Assembly (NCBI GenBank): GCA_021783855.1
Contig: JAJXTL010000028.1
Coordinates: 2,304 to 25,963, forward strand
Reading direction: 5' to 3'
Length of the DNA: 23,660 nucleotides
DNA from: Pseudomonadota bacterium
Lineage (GTDB): Bacteria > Pseudomonadota > Gammaproteobacteria > Burkholderiales > Gallionellaceae
Shown: positions 7,612 to 16,150 of the stretch, piece by piece
How positions within the stretch are numbered: the first letter of the stretch is position 1
How the letters are laid out: each line of letters opens with the position of its first letter
Position numbers and translations under genes: made by a program
The notes under the pieces: generated by a model
What the model was told of the DNA's origin: nothing
Seen by the model: only the letters and a program-made list of their open reading frames with translations
Databases searched by the model: none

Positions 7612-9669
7612 ATGAAAAATCCATATTTTATAATTCTTTCACTTGCTGCTCATGCCGCCTGTGCGGCTGATTATGCAAGCGAGTCCGAGTACTATCAGGA
7701 GCTTCCTGTGGTATTGAGTGCATCGCGATTGTCACAGCCATTGTCGGAAGCGCCGAACGCCATGACGGTAATCGACCGCAAGATGATCGTTGCATCCGGT
7801 TTCAGGACAATCCCCGACCTGTTCAAACTGGTTCCTGGTATGTATGTCAGCTATTACAAGGGTAGTCAGGCGATCGTATCCTACCATGGTTCGACTGACC
7901 AATATGCCAGGCGCATGCAGGTGATGATAGATGGTCGCAGTGTGTACATGCCGCCTGCCAGTACGGTGAACTGGGCCGATTTGCCGATCACGGTCGATGA
8001 CATCGAACGCATCGAGGTAATCAGGGGGCCTGCTGCCGCTTCGCACGGCGCGAATTCAACCCAGGGGGTGATCAGCATTACCACCCGGGATGCGGGTGTG
8101 ATGGATGGCAAAAGCGTATCTTACACGCACGGGGACAAGGGGATCAACGACGTATCCACCCGCATCGGTCACCGCGGTGAACTGCTCGATTACCGCATGA
8201 CCCTGGCCTACACTGCGGACAATGGCTACGACAACCTTACTGTGCCTCCCAATAATTTCCCCGTCAGCGCGATCGCGTTGCTCAATAACAGCAACGACAG
8301 CAATCAGGCGCGATTGCTCAATTACCGCGCGGATTATCATCCCGATGCGGTCGACCGTTACGATATCCAGTTCGGTTTTAACCATGATGTGCAGGGCGTC
8401 GGGTTCAACGACAGAAACCCGAATTCGGTTTTCCCGAGATCGACCAACGGCAACATGTTCCACGATCTGATAGGCAACTCCGACTTCGTACAACTGGGAT
8501 GGATACGTCAGCTTGCAGACGAGGGTGAATTGAGTTTACGCTACTCCCATACACGGGAAGATCAGCATGAAGCCTTTCCCGCCTATTTGGGCGGGGTATT
8601 TTATGCCGGCCCGATCGTTCAGTCGCTTCAGACCAGACGCGATGAAATCGAATTGCAGCATACGCTGCCGCTGTCCGCTGTCAACCGTCTGGTCTATGGT
8701 GCGGCATACCAGGCAGACGGGGTTGGCGGACAAGGTTATATTCCGCCGTTGTCGCAGATTTATACCTCGTCGTTAAATACCAATCAATACAGGCTGTTCG
8801 GGCATGACGAGTGGCGCATCACGCAGAGCTTGCTGTTAAACGCAGGCACCATGTTCGAGAGGGATGCGCTGGCACAACGGCATAGCTCTCCGCATGTTGC
8901 GCTGAATTTTCATGTGACTCCGCAGCAAACCCTGCGCATGGGCGTATCGGTTGCATACCGAACTCCCTCCATGGTCGAGACAAATTATCCGTCGATGCAA
9001 CCCGGTGCATTGTTTATCCCGAGTCAGATGGTGAATTCACCGGGGCTGCAATCTGAAAAAATGGTGTCTCATGAGATAGGTTATATCGGAGAGTTTCCGG
9101 ATTGGGCCACCTCGCTGGATTTGCGACTGTTCAGCGACCAGTTAAGCAACGGCATCTATCTTTCATCCACCAGCAAAACCTTCGTGAACGGGATGGCGGG
9201 CGCGTATCAGGGATTCGAGGCCACCGTCAAGCATGAATTCAGTAAGGACGGCAGTTTGACGGTGAATTTCGCGCACGAACTGGCCGCCAGCAATGGAGCT
9301 GCACTGGCTGCAGCAGGGCAGCGAACATTTGTGTCATCCAATCCCTTGAACAGCGACATCCTGAGTGCCAGCATGCCGAAAAACAGCGCCAGTCTGCTTT
9401 TTTCTCAAGCGCTGCCTCATGACTGCTCCTTCAGCGCGTCCTGGTATTATCAGGGTGCCATGCAGCCGTTTGATCGGGGTTTGATTGATTATCAGCCGAT
9501 CCAGCGGCGTCTGGATGCGCGCCTCGCCAGAGCCTTTAACCTGGCTGGCGGCGTCAAAGGCAGTGTGGCACTGGTGCTGCAAGATCTGCTCGATCAGAGC
9601 TACACGGAATACATTGCCAGCAATCTCTTCAACCGGCGCGGTTATGTCAACCTGACGCTGAACTGGTAA
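7612..9669 (+). CDS. TonB-dependent outer-membrane receptor
   Basis: The protein has about 685 residues from the ATG at 7612, which starts a convincing signal peptide (M-K-N-P-Y-F-I-I-L-S-L-A-A-H-A-A-C-A-A); an ATG at 7588 adds eight residues and cannot be excluded. A plug domain follows: E-L-P-V-V-L-S-A-S-R-L as possible TonB box region, then A-M-T-V-I-D, V-M-I-D-G-R-S-V-Y and I-E-R-I-E-V-I-R-G-P-A-A-A-S-H-G-A-N near residue 145-160. The C-terminal two thirds is a beta-barrel ending in aromatic-rich strands (L-F-N-R-R-G-Y-V-N-L-T-L-N-W, a typical terminal OMP strand). The ligand is unknown. Its neighbours, a periplasmic binding protein and a diguanylate cyclase, suggest a role in sensing as well as or instead of uptake. 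Confidence 0.92.
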   Translation: MKNPYFIILSLAAHAACAADYASESEYYQELPVVLSASRLSQPLSEAPNAMTVIDRKMIVASGFRTIPDLFKLVPGMYVSYYKGSQAIVSYHGSTDQYARRMQVMIDGRSVYMPPASTVNWADLPITVDDIERIEVIRGPAAASHGANSTQGVISITTRDAGVMDGKSVSYTHGDKGINDVSTRIGHRGELLDYRMTLAYTADNGYDNLTVPPNNFPVSAIALLNNSNDSNQARLLNYRADYHPDAVDRYDIQFGFNHDVQGVGFNDRNPNSVFPRSTNGNMFHDLIGNSDFVQLGWIRQLADEGELSLRYSHTREDQHEAFPAYLGGVFYAGPIVQSLQTRRDEIELQHTLPLSAVNRLVYGAAYQADGVGGQGYIPPLSQIYTSSLNTNQYRLFGHDEWRITQSLLLNAGTMFERDALAQRHSSPHVALNFHVTPQQTLRMGVSVAYRTPSMVETNYPSMQPGALFIPSQMVNSPGLQSEKMVSHEIGYIGEFPDWATSLDLRLFSDQLSNGIYLSSTSKTFVNGMAGAYQGFEATVKHEFSKDGSLTVNFAHELAASNGAALAAAGQRTFVSSNPLNSDILSASMPKNSASLLFSQALPHDCSFSASWYYQGAMQPFDRGLIDYQPIQRRLDARLARAFNLAGGVKGSVALVLQDLLDQSYTEYIASNLFNRRGYVNLTLNW

Positions 9670-9684
9670 CGTGGCGTTAACGTG

Positions 9685-9756
9685 AAATTCGCGCAGCGAT
9701 TCGTTTGCCCCTTCCCCTGCTTGCGGGGGAAGGTTGGAATGGGGGAAACGGGCATG
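9685..9756 (-). repeat. Dispersed repeat family 1, copy B, intergenic
   Basis: This copy stands 15 bp after the TonB receptor stop. Read on the minus strand it gives H-A-R-F-P-H-S-N and then A-N-E-S-L-R-E-F, 24 codons between His and Phe as in the scpA copy. It contains an internal hairpin CCCCTTCCCC/GGGGGAAGG. It lies in the gap before the binding-protein gene and causes a spurious upstream extension of that reading frame. Confidence 0.82.
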
Positions 9757-9766
9757 GCAGGTTTGC

Positions 9767-9794
9767 GAGATATTGCACACTTGTGCAATATCTC
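9767..9794. promoter_or_regulatory. Near-perfect inverted repeat (13-bp arms), possible operator
   Basis: GAGATATTGCACA at 9767-9779 is followed by CT and the exact inverse TGTGCAATATCTC at 9782-9794. No T-run follows, so it does not look like an intrinsic terminator. It sits between repeat copy B and the binding-protein gene, a position that fits an operator or an RNA-processing hairpin for the downstream genes. It could also be the end of a small palindromic element. Confidence 0.6.
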
Positions 9795-9828
9795 TGCGAG
9801 AATCGTTTGCATTATTCGTGTTGGCTGC

Positions 9829-10755
9829 TTGCCATTCCCGTTAATCAATAAGTTCTCATGCTGGTTGCTGCAAACCGCACTTTTTGGTTTGCTGGGCGGG
9901 TTTGCACAGCCGGCATGCAGTGCGGATGAGCTGCGCTTGCTGATGGTGCTGAGCGACAGCAGTACGCTGCATCAGAGCTTCGCAAAAACATTCGGACAAA
10001 ATCTGCCGCCGAACATTCATTTAAAAACGCTGGATCGCGCCGAGGATTTTGATCGACAGACAGCCGATCTGATCGTGACCGTCGGGGTGAAGGCGGCGGA
10101 TCGCGTAGCGGGAAAAACGACGCTGCCGATGCTGGCGGCGATGATACCGAGCAGCACTTACGCCGATTTGCAGGGACTGCGGCACGCACAGATTTCCGCC
10201 ATCTATCTTGATCAGCCCTTGATCAGGCAAGTGGATTTTCTCAGAGCCGCAATGCCGGATCGCAGCAGGGTAGGTGTGTTGTATTCTGCCGCAACGCGAC
10301 TGGATGTGCCGATCCTGCGCGCCGAACTGAACCGTCAACATGCTACGCTGACGGACAGGGTTTTGCATGAGTCGTTGTTCGCTGATCTTGAAGAAGTGTT
10401 GGATGATAGCGATGTGCTGCTTGCCGTGCCGGATGCCACAATCTACAACGCAAATACTATTCGCAATATCCTGCTCTCCAGTTACCGGCGCGGCATTCCA
10501 CTGATCGGTTTTTCGCAGGCTTATGTCAAAGCCGGTGCTTTGTGTGCGATTTTCTCCACTCCCGAGCAACTGGCCGCTCAAGCGGGTGCCACGACAGTAT
10601 CGTTCGCCAAAACCGGCAAGTTGCCGGACGGGCAGTATCCTGTACTCTACAGCATCGCCGTCAATCAGGAGGTGGCCAGAACTTTGGGCATCACCATCAG
10701 ATCAGCCGAAGCGCTTCGTCTTCAGATTGAACAATTATCCAGAGGTTTGCGATGA
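9829..10755 (+). CDS. ABC-type periplasmic substrate-binding protein (PF04392-like)
   Basis: The protein resembles the ABC_sub_bind family of TrpX-like periplasmic binding proteins: D-L-I-V-T-V-G-V-K-A-A near the N-terminus, R-V-G-V-L-Y-S, then D-V-L-L-A-V-P-D-A-T-I-Y-N-x-x-T-I-R-N-I-L-L-S-S-Y-R-R and P-L-I-G-F-S-Q-A-Y-V-K-A-G-A-L. A signal-like segment (W-L-L-Q-T-A-L-F-G-L-L-G-G-F-A-Q-P-A-C-S-A) precedes the mature part. The start is unsure: the frame opens at GTG 9682 inside repeat copy B, but a TTG at 9829 places the signal peptide properly; no Shine-Dalgarno sequence decides it. No permease or ATPase gene is adjacent. The stop overlaps the diguanylate cyclase ATG (ATGA), so I infer it senses a ligand for that enzyme. 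Confidence 0.8.
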   Translation: MPFPLINKFSCWLLQTALFGLLGGFAQPACSADELRLLMVLSDSSTLHQSFAKTFGQNLPPNIHLKTLDRAEDFDRQTADLIVTVGVKAADRVAGKTTLPMLAAMIPSSTYADLQGLRHAQISAIYLDQPLIRQVDFLRAAMPDRSRVGVLYSAATRLDVPILRAELNRQHATLTDRVLHESLFADLEEVLDDSDVLLAVPDATIYNANTIRNILLSSYRRGIPLIGFSQAYVKAGALCAIFSTPEQLAAQAGATTVSFAKTGKLPDGQYPVLYSIAVNQEVARTLGITIRSAEALRLQIEQLSRGLR

Positions 10756-12116
10756 TAAACAAACAATACGGTATCCGCACGCACGTCATCTGGTTTACGC
10801 TGATGCCTTTGATGGTCATGGTGATCCTGCTGGAGGCATTTCTGCTGCATGACCGTTACGCCGATCTGGATCGCGATTTGCTGAGCCGTGGACAACTGAT
10901 TGCACGACAACTGGCTGCCGGCAGCGAGTATGGGGTTTTTGCAGACAACCGTTTATTTTTGAGCGGGATTGCCGAGAGCGCCCTGCAACAGCCTGATGTC
11001 AAAGGCGTCGTGGTCATGAATGCGACATCGGACATACTGGTGACGTCAGGTGACATGTCAGGCGCAGGCAGAAAGACGCCGCTTCCCGATAAACGGCTGG
11101 GACTGGTGAGTCTTGAGATTCCGAAATACGATGACGGCAGGATGCTGTTGCTGTATCAACCCATCCTCGCGACTCAGGTCGAGCTTGGCGAATCGGAACT
11201 CAGGCCGGCAGTTCAGCAGGTGGGTGCGGTGGAGCTTGAAATGAGCTGGAAGCAGACGCGCCGTTTGAAATCCCACCTGTTGATGTTGACTCTCTTTGCG
11301 ACTGCAATATTCCTGTTGGTGACACTGTGTCTGGTGTTTCTTGCCAGCCGTCGCATCATTCAGCCCATCAAAGAACTGAGCGAGGCGATATATCTGATAG
11401 GCGCCGGAAACCTTGCAACACGGGTGACGGTGCACGGCTGTGTCAGTGAACTGAGTAACCTGTCCAGTGGCATTAACCAGATGACGACAGATTTGCAGCA
11501 CGAACGCGAGGTCTTGCAGCATCGCATCAATGAGGCGACCCATCAGTTACGCAATCTGGCTTTTTACGATACCCTGACGCTGTTGCCCAATCGCCGTCTG
11601 TTAAACGACAGGCTGACCCAGGCTTTGGCTGCCAGCGCTCGAAATGGTTATTACGGTGCCTTGATGTTTCTCGATCTGGATAATTTCAAACCGCTCAATG
11701 ATCAATACGGCCATGCAGTGGGTGATTTACTGCTGATCGAGGCAGCGCAGCGCATCAGCAGCTGTTTGCGCGAGGAAGATACCGTTTCGCGATTCGGCGG
11801 CGACGAATTCGTGGTGATGCTGGGACGGCTGGATGCCGATCATCAGTTGTCCGTCAATCTTGCGCACAGGGTGGCGGAAAAAATACGACTGAAACTGGCA
11901 GAAATTTATTTTCTGAGGTATCAGCCGCAAGGTCAGCCGGAAATCCAACTCGAACATCGTTGCACTTCAAGCATAGGCGTGGTGTTATTTATGAATCATG
12001 ATGCCAGTCAGGAAGATCTTTTGCATAGTGCAGATGCGGCGATGTACCAGGCTAAAAAACAAGGACGTAACCGGATTTTTTTTCAACCCACCGTCTCAGC
12101 GCCGTTTAATAACTAG
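10752..12116 (+). CDS. Membrane diguanylate cyclase (periplasmic sensor-HAMP-GGDEF)
   Basis: The 454-residue enzyme makes cyclic-di-GMP from two GTP. Segments in order: membrane helix 1 at about residues 11-32; a periplasmic domain whose start (L-x-x-R-G-Q-L-I-A-R-Q-L-A-A-G-S-E-Y-G-V-F) resembles CHASE8/YfiN-type sensors; membrane helix 2 at about 176-198; HAMP to about 252; a short coiled coil; and the GGDEF domain. The active site G-G-D-E-F is intact at 349-353 and the inhibitory I-site R-E-E-D is present at 340-343, so an active, product-inhibited cyclase is expected. The usual D-x-L-T-G-L-P-N-R-R motif reads D-T-L-T-L-L-P-N-R-R. AGAGG at 10741-10745 is a good ribosome binding site, and the start overlaps the binding-protein stop. 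Confidence 0.93.
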   Translation: MINKQYGIRTHVIWFTLMPLMVMVILLEAFLLHDRYADLDRDLLSRGQLIARQLAAGSEYGVFADNRLFLSGIAESALQQPDVKGVVVMNATSDILVTSGDMSGAGRKTPLPDKRLGLVSLEIPKYDDGRMLLLYQPILATQVELGESELRPAVQQVGAVELEMSWKQTRRLKSHLLMLTLFATAIFLLVTLCLVFLASRRIIQPIKELSEAIYLIGAGNLATRVTVHGCVSELSNLSSGINQMTTDLQHEREVLQHRINEATHQLRNLAFYDTLTLLPNRRLLNDRLTQALAASARNGYYGALMFLDLDNFKPLNDQYGHAVGDLLLIEAAQRISSCLREEDTVSRFGGDEFVVMLGRLDADHQLSVNLAHRVAEKIRLKLAEIYFLRYQPQGQPEIQLEHRCTSSIGVVLFMNHDASQEDLLHSADAAMYQAKKQGRNRIFFQPTVSAPFNN

Positions 12117-12177
12117 GCTTGCCAGTTGAGCTATCATTATTTCCGGTTAATGTGATGTACTTCGTGATGAGAACTTT

Positions 12178-14448
12178 ATGCTGCAAATTTCCCGGAATAT
12201 TTTGTTGCTGCCCTTACCCGTTTCGATAATCGCATTATTCTGGCTCGTCGGCGGCATTTTTGCCGGTCTGTATATACGCCGCATGGCGCAACAAGGTGCC
12301 AGTTCGCTGGAAGCGCTGGAGCTAAAACACCTGAGGTTGCAGGCGGACGCCGAACAACAGGCACGCGAGATGACGCAATCATTGCGTGATAGCGAGATGC
12401 GGTTGCGCATGACGCTGAAATATGCGCCTGATGCAGTATTTATCTTCAAGCGCGATGGGCTGATCGTCTACGTCAACGACAGTGCGCTCAAGTTGCTGGG
12501 GCATAGCCGTAAAGATTTGTATAACATGACGGTATTCGATCTGGTGCCGAAAGACTTGCAGGGAATATACAGGCAGGGAATCCGGAAAATACTGGCGGAT
12601 AGCGAACGCCATATCATGGAAATCCGTCTGCTAAATAAGGACGGCCGCAAGATTCCGATGGAATTGAATGCAGTGTTATTGCCCGATGGCAGGATTTACG
12701 GCTCGTGCCGTGACATCACGGAGCGTAAGCTGGCGCAACGCGTCTTGCAGGATACGCAGGATAATTTGCAACGCCTGCTCAATTCTGTTGCCGAGGGTAT
12801 TTACGGTCTGGATAACGAGGGGTTGTGCACCTTCGTGAATGAGGCATTTCTGCGCATCCTGGGATATGAGGATGCGGGCGAAATTGTCGGCAAAAACATG
12901 CATGACCTGATACATCACACGCATGCCGATGGCACACCCTATCTTAATGAAGGGTGCCGGGTATATCAGGCATTCAGAGAAAGACAAGACATTCATGTGG
13001 ATGACGAAGTATTCTGGCGCCATGATGGCACGGTGGTCTCCGTTGAGTACTGGTCGCATCCCATCATAAAAAACGGCTGGGTGCTGGGTGCGGTAGTTAC
13101 CTTCCTGGACATCACCGAGCGCAAACTGGCCGAGCAGAAAATTCATCAACTGGCGTTCTTCGATGCACTGACCGGCTTGCCAAATCGACGCCTGTTGATG
13201 GACAGATTATCCCAGGCGTTTGCCGTCAGCGACCGGAACGATTGCTATGGTGCGCTGATGTTTCTTGATCTCGATCATTTCAAGACCCTCAATGACAGCC
13301 GTGGCCACGATGTGGGTGATTTGCTGCTGATCGAGGTGGCTCGCCGCCTGCAAGGCTGTGTGCGCGAAGGTGACAGCGTTACGCGGTTGGGTGGTGATGA
13401 ATTCGTGGTGGTGCTGGAATTGTTGAGCAGCAATGAGAACCAGGCGGTATTGCAGGCTGAACAGGTTGCCGAAAAGATACGCGCCATCTTGAACTTGCCA
13501 TACCAGTTGAATCAATATGCCCACCACACGACGTCCAGTATCGGCATCGTGCTGTTTAAAGGACATGAGGAAAGCGTCGATAACCTGCTCAAATATGCCG
13601 ACACCGCGATGTACCGGGCCAAGGATGCAGGGCGCAATGGGATACGCTTCTATGACGCTGGCATGCAGGCAGCCCTGGAAGCGCACGTTCAGCTTGAGGG
13701 AGAATTGCGCAGTGCGCTGGACAAACAGCAATTCCGCCTGTATTACCAGATACAGGTGGACAGCCGGCGTCGGCCGATCGGGGCGGAAGTATTGCTTCGC
13801 TGGGAACATCCGGAACGGGGTCTGGTATCCCCTTTGCAATTCATCCCGCTTGCTGAGGAGACCGGACTGATTTTGCCGTTGGGGCTGTGGGTGCTGCAAA
13901 CAGCCTGTGTACAACTCAAAATATGGCAAAGTGATGAGCTGACACGTGATCTGGTGCTGGCTGTGAACGTCAGTGCCAGTCAATTTCGCCAGAGCGACTT
14001 TATGGCACAGGTGCAGCGCGTGTTGACCGAGACTGGCGCAAATCCTTCCCGTTTGAAGCTGGAACTGACCGAGAGCATCGTGCTGAACAATATTGAAGAT
14101 ACGATACAGAGGATGCATGAACTCAAGATGCTGGGCGTGAGTTTCGCGATGGACGATTTCGGCACGGGCTATTCGTCGCTGCAATATTTGAAACGTCTGC
14201 CGCTGGATCAGATCAAGATCGATCAGTCGTTTGTGCGCGACATCACCACCGATCCCAACGATAGGGCCATCGTGCAGACCGTGATCGCGATGACCGAGGC
14301 CCTGGGGTTGAACGTGATTGCCGAGGGCGTTGAAACCGAGGCACAGCTGGCGTTTCTGGAGCTAAGAGGCTGTAACGCATTTCAGGGCTATTTGTTCAGC
14401 AAGCCTGTGTCGCTGGATGCGTTCGAGACGCTGCTGTCCAAAAACTGA
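12178..14448 (+). CDS. PAS-PAS-GGDEF-EAL cyclic-di-GMP signalling protein
   Basis: The 756-residue protein begins with one membrane helix (about residues 7-34), then a short coiled coil, PAS1 (about 71-185, ending S-C-R-D-I-T-E-R-K), PAS2 (about 190-320, ending F-L-D-I-T-E-R-K), GGDEF (about 325-480) and EAL (about 505-750). G-G-D-E-F is intact at 405-409 with I-site R-E-G-D. The EAL signature reads E-V-L at 537-539, a variant also seen in active enzymes; the other phosphodiesterase motifs are complete: E-L-T-E-S, D-D-F-G-T-G-Y-S-S, K-I-D-Q-S-F-V and A-E-G-V-E-T. Either activity is possible. Its GGDEF domain is closely similar to that of the upstream cyclase, suggesting shared ancestry. It lies 61 bp after that gene and ends six bases from amrS, which is convergent. 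Confidence 0.93.
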   Translation: MLQISRNILLLPLPVSIIALFWLVGGIFAGLYIRRMAQQGASSLEALELKHLRLQADAEQQAREMTQSLRDSEMRLRMTLKYAPDAVFIFKRDGLIVYVNDSALKLLGHSRKDLYNMTVFDLVPKDLQGIYRQGIRKILADSERHIMEIRLLNKDGRKIPMELNAVLLPDGRIYGSCRDITERKLAQRVLQDTQDNLQRLLNSVAEGIYGLDNEGLCTFVNEAFLRILGYEDAGEIVGKNMHDLIHHTHADGTPYLNEGCRVYQAFRERQDIHVDDEVFWRHDGTVVSVEYWSHPIIKNGWVLGAVVTFLDITERKLAEQKIHQLAFFDALTGLPNRRLLMDRLSQAFAVSDRNDCYGALMFLDLDHFKTLNDSRGHDVGDLLLIEVARRLQGCVREGDSVTRLGGDEFVVVLELLSSNENQAVLQAEQVAEKIRAILNLPYQLNQYAHHTTSSIGIVLFKGHEESVDNLLKYADTAMYRAKDAGRNGIRFYDAGMQAALEAHVQLEGELRSALDKQQFRLYYQIQVDSRRRPIGAEVLLRWEHPERGLVSPLQFIPLAEETGLILPLGLWVLQTACVQLKIWQSDELTRDLVLAVNVSASQFRQSDFMAQVQRVLTETGANPSRLKLELTESIVLNNIEDTIQRMHELKMLGVSFAMDDFGTGYSSLQYLKRLPLDQIKIDQSFVRDITTDPNDRAIVQTVIAMTEALGLNVIAEGVETEAQLAFLELRGCNAFQGYLFSKPVSLDAFETLLSKN

Positions 14449-14454
14449 CGTAGA

Positions 14455-15555
14455 TTATGAAGGCAATACCCGGATGCGCTGACGACCGAATGCCTTGCTA
14501 AAGCTTTCAAAATGTCCGGCAATCGAAGCATGGCAGTCGGGGCAGTGACCGTCGGGTGTGAGGCGGTACTGTTTGATTTCGTACCAGTCGCGCACGATCA
14601 ACTCGCTGTTGCAGGCAGGACAAAAGGTGGTATCCCCGTCGATGTTATGTACATTGCCGGTATAGACATACGACAAGCCGGCCTGCTGCGCGATTTGCCT
14701 TGCGCGCACCAGCGTGGTGGCCGGGGTGGCGGGCACATCGGTCATCTTGTAGTCGGGATGAAACGCCGTGAAATGCAGCGGCACTTCTTTCCCGAGTTCT
14801 GTTGCGATCCATTCGCTCATCATGGCGATTTCATCGATGCTATCGTTCAGCCCCGGGATCAGCAGCGTGGTCAGTTCTACCCACACTTTGGTCTCATTGC
14901 ACAGGTATTTGAGCGTATCGAGCACCGGTTGCAGATGTGCGCCGCATTGTTTGACGTAGAAGGTATCGGTAAAGCCCTTCAGATCCACATTCGCGGCATC
15001 GATTTCGGCAAAAAAATCGCGGCGCGCTGCCTCGTGTATATAACCCGCCGTGACCGCCACGGTCTTGATGCCGCACGCATGACAGGCGTCGGACACATCC
15101 ATCGCATATTCTGCGAAGATCACCGGGTCGTTGTAGGTGAACGCGACACTCTTGCAGCCCAGCTGTTCCGCACTGTGCGCGATGGCGTCCGGACTTGCCT
15201 GATCGGCCAGCGTGTCGAAACTGCGCGACTTGGAAATATCCCAGTTCTGGCAGAATTTGCAGGCAAGATTGCAACCGGCTGTGCCAAATGACAAAACGCT
15301 GCTGCCGGGATAAAAGTGATAGAGCGGTTTTTTCTCGATCGGATCGACGCAGAACCCCGAGGATCTTCCATAGGTAGTGAGCACCATCGCATCCTCAATG
15401 CGACCGCGCACGTAACACGCGCCGCGTTGCCCTTCGTGAAGTTTGCAGTCGCGCGGACACAGATCGCACTGGATGCGCCCGTCGGCAAGGGTGTGCCAGT
15501 ATTTGGCCGGATAGCGTTCGGTCAGGCTGATAGACTCATCCATTTTGTTGCTCAT
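14455..15555 (-). CDS. amrS: AmmeMemoRadiSam system radical SAM enzyme AmrS
   Basis: The 366-residue radical SAM protein has the cluster motif C-N-L-A-C-K-F-C with cysteines 95, 99 and 102. An N-terminal four-cysteine module (C30, C33, C37, C47) and a C-terminal zinc-ribbon-like pair of C-P-x-C motifs are typical of AmrS and related to PflA-type activases. Its reaction is not known. I chose the ATG at 15555, which overlaps the amrA stop by 20 bases; the longer frame to 15669 only reads the 27-bp tandem repeat of amrA in another frame. It is last in the amrB-amrA-amrS operon. Confidence 0.92.
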   Translation of the reverse strand: MSNKMDESISLTERYPAKYWHTLADGRIQCDLCPRDCKLHEGQRGACYVRGRIEDAMVLTTYGRSSGFCVDPIEKKPLYHFYPGSSVLSFGTAGCNLACKFCQNWDISKSRSFDTLADQASPDAIAHSAEQLGCKSVAFTYNDPVIFAEYAMDVSDACHACGIKTVAVTAGYIHEAARRDFFAEIDAANVDLKGFTDTFYVKQCGAHLQPVLDTLKYLCNETKVWVELTTLLIPGLNDSIDEIAMMSEWIATELGKEVPLHFTAFHPDYKMTDVPATPATTLVRARQIAQQAGLSYVYTGNVHNIDGDTTFCPACNSELIVRDWYEIKQYRLTPDGHCPDCHASIAGHFESFSKAFGRQRIRVLPS

Positions 15556-16150
15556 TCGGGTGCCCGGCCATAAGTTTCTCGGACGGGTGCCCGGCCATAA
15601 GTTTATTGGATTCGCTATATTTGCTGACGGAATAACGCGACAGCCTGATGCCCGTATCCCAGAAATCATCTGGAAGTCCGGCCTTGCGCTTCAAGTGCGC
15701 CATAAACTGGCGGGGTTCGGCCAACTGATCCCATACTTGCGGCAGGAAGGTGCTGCGATAGCGGGAAAATTCAAAGATCACACCGTCTACACCGGGCCGC
15801 AATTGCAACAGGGCGTCAGTCTCATTGCGGAACTCCATCGATTTAGGTGCAGTGAGCAGCGAAATTTCTATGCTTATGCCGGTAAGCTCTGTTGCAGTGA
15901 GCGGCATGAAACGCGGGTCGTGCAGGGCGGCGGAGACGGCATTGCTTTTGATGTCGGCAAGCAGGGGGCGGTGTGCCTGCAATGAACCTATGCAGCCGCG
16001 CAGTTGACTATTTTGGGTGAGGGTGACGAAACTCGCGCCTGGATCAAGTAGCCAGGATGCCCCTTCGTCCGCAAACAGGGGGTTGCTCAACGCGCGCGAA
16101 ATCGCTGCACGGGCAATCGACAACAGAATTTCGCCTCTATCAGTGGACAT
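15536..16150 (-). CDS. amrA: AmmeMemoRadiSam system protein A (AMMECR1 domain)
   Basis: The 204-residue protein is of the AMMECR1 family; the invariant motif L-R-G-C-I-G-S is at residues 50-56, followed by D-P-R-F-x-P-L-T and E-I-S-L-L-T. The family's biochemical role is unknown; its cysteine and surrounding groove look catalytic. The ATG at 16150 is preceded by GAGG nine bases away and overlaps the amrB stop. The C-terminus is odd: a nine-residue unit K-L-M-A-G-H-P-[SN]-E occurs twice in tandem, from a 27-bp DNA duplication, and the second unit runs into the amrS start. Confidence 0.92.
   Translation of the reverse strand: MSTDRGEILLSIARAAISRALSNPLFADEGASWLLDPGASFVTLTQNSQLRGCIGSLQAHRPLLADIKSNAVSAALHDPRFMPLTATELTGISIEISLLTAPKSMEFRNETDALLQLRPGVDGVIFEFSRYRSTFLPQVWDQLAEPRQFMAHLKRKAGLPDDFWDTGIRLSRYSVSKYSESNKLMAGHPSEKLMAGHPNEQQNG
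15557..15604 (-). repeat. 27-bp tandem repeat at the end of amrA
   Basis: Two identical 21-bp stretches (15557-15577 and 15584-15604; each begins CGGGTGCCCGGCCATAAGTT on the plus strand) lie 27 bp apart, giving nine extra codons in frame in the tail of AmrA. The copies are identical, so the duplication is probably recent or prone to copy-number change. The stretch also forms the region just upstream of the amrS start codon. Confidence 0.85.

Noticed and set aside
9334..9780. Minus-strand frame containing the copy B peptide with N-E-S-L-R-E-F
   Set aside because: It runs antisense into the TonB receptor barrel. The peptide belongs to the repeat and not to a gene here.
13207..14184. Minus-strand frame of 325 codons opposite the GGDEF-EAL gene
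   Set aside because: It covers clear GGDEF and EAL catalytic motifs on the other strand and has no start signal or recognisable domain.
15556..15669. N-terminal extension of AmrS
   Set aside because: The extra residues are the amrA tandem repeat read in another frame; family members begin near the ATG at 15555.
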